Made by a program: the position numbers and the translations under genes | Notes under the pieces: model-generated | What the model saw: only the letters and a program-made list of their open reading frames with translations | Databases searched by the model: none | What the model was told of the DNA's origin: nothing | Source of the DNA: Lachnospiraceae bacterium | Lineage (GTDB): Bacteria > Bacillota > Clostridia > Lachnospirales > Lachnospiraceae | Reading direction: 5' to 3' | DNA: 64,000 nucleotides | Assembly (NCBI GenBank): GCA_015057625.1 | Contig: SVDZ01000001.1 | Coordinates: 482,300-546,299, forward strand | Part shown: positions 63,933 to 64,000 of the stretch, piece after piece | Position numbering within the stretch: position 1 is the stretch's first letter | Layout of the letters: the number at the start of each line of letters is the position of its first letter

Positions 63933-64000
63933 ATCAGAGTTGCTGCTGAACAAGACAGCAACAAAACAAAAGGAACATTGATAATTAAACAGCAACCATC

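Noticed and set aside
1..64000. CRISPR array, prophage or insertion sequence
   Set aside because: No regularly spaced direct repeats with unique spacers, no transposase and no phage structural genes were seen.

Overview
The window looks like the replication-origin region of a low-GC Clostridia chromosome, most likely a Lachnospiraceae-type gut or rumen bacterium. This rests on AT-rich DNA, strong AGGAGG-type ribosome binding sites, the dnaA-dnaN-recF-gyrB-gyrA order, the rpmH-rnpA-yidD-yidC-jag-mnmE-mnmG-rsmG-parA-parB block, a V/A-type ATPase, a cohesin/dockerin pair and many Big_2/LRR surface proteins. Genes left of about 50.4 kb in the origin cluster run leftward and those from dnaA run rightward, so replication diverges around dnaA. 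DnaA boxes lie on both sides of dnaA, and three perfect parS sites lie upstream of parA.

Layout. 1-2.6 kb: an LRR/Big_2 surface protein cut by the window edge, then an AraC-type regulator. 2.7-13.1 kb: a five-gene leftward operon, the most unusual part of the window. It encodes a ResB-like and a CcsA-like cytochrome c maturation pair, a beta-propeller fused to a di-heme peroxidase/MauG-like domain, a 1783-residue propeller plus two-heme protein carrying four jelly-roll modules, a discoidin-like domain and a C-terminal dockerin, and a small cohesin protein. The domain combination resembles hydrazine synthase (alpha-like plus a fused beta-gamma-like protein), but it is secreted and apparently joined by cohesin-dockerin contacts.

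13.3-21.8 kb: an AI-2E permease, tRNA-Lys, a large inverted repeat, a secreted FnIII/Big_2 protein, an operon with an LTA-synthase-like sulfatase and a polytopic GT-C-like protein, and trmB. 22.0-30.7 kb: a nine-gene V/A-type ATPase operon (stalk G/H-C-I-K-F-E-A-B-D). 30.7-34.4 kb: a leftward ABC-2 transporter cassette behind a small secreted two-cysteine protein; its large permease has an M1-peptidase-like extracellular domain without a zinc site. 34.7-37.0 kb: a D,D-carboxypeptidase and a tyrosine-recombinase-fold protein whose catalytic residues look substituted. 37.0-50.4 kb: exonuclease, tRNA-Arg, serS, DUF4446, parB, parA, the parS region, tRNA-modification genes and the membrane insertion/RNase P/L34 cluster.

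50.4-59.7 kb: oriC, dnaA, dnaN, an S4 protein, recF, gyrB and gyrA. 59.9-61.4 kb: a two-subunit class I fumarate hydratase. 61.5-63.7 kb: tRNA-Ser, a membrane protein and an LRR lipoprotein. The window ends on three tandem sigma-A promoters, each with a 17-nt spacer, probably those of an rRNA operon starting just beyond the right edge. No CRISPR array, insertion sequence or prophage was seen. All family assignments come from reading the sequence; no database search was run.
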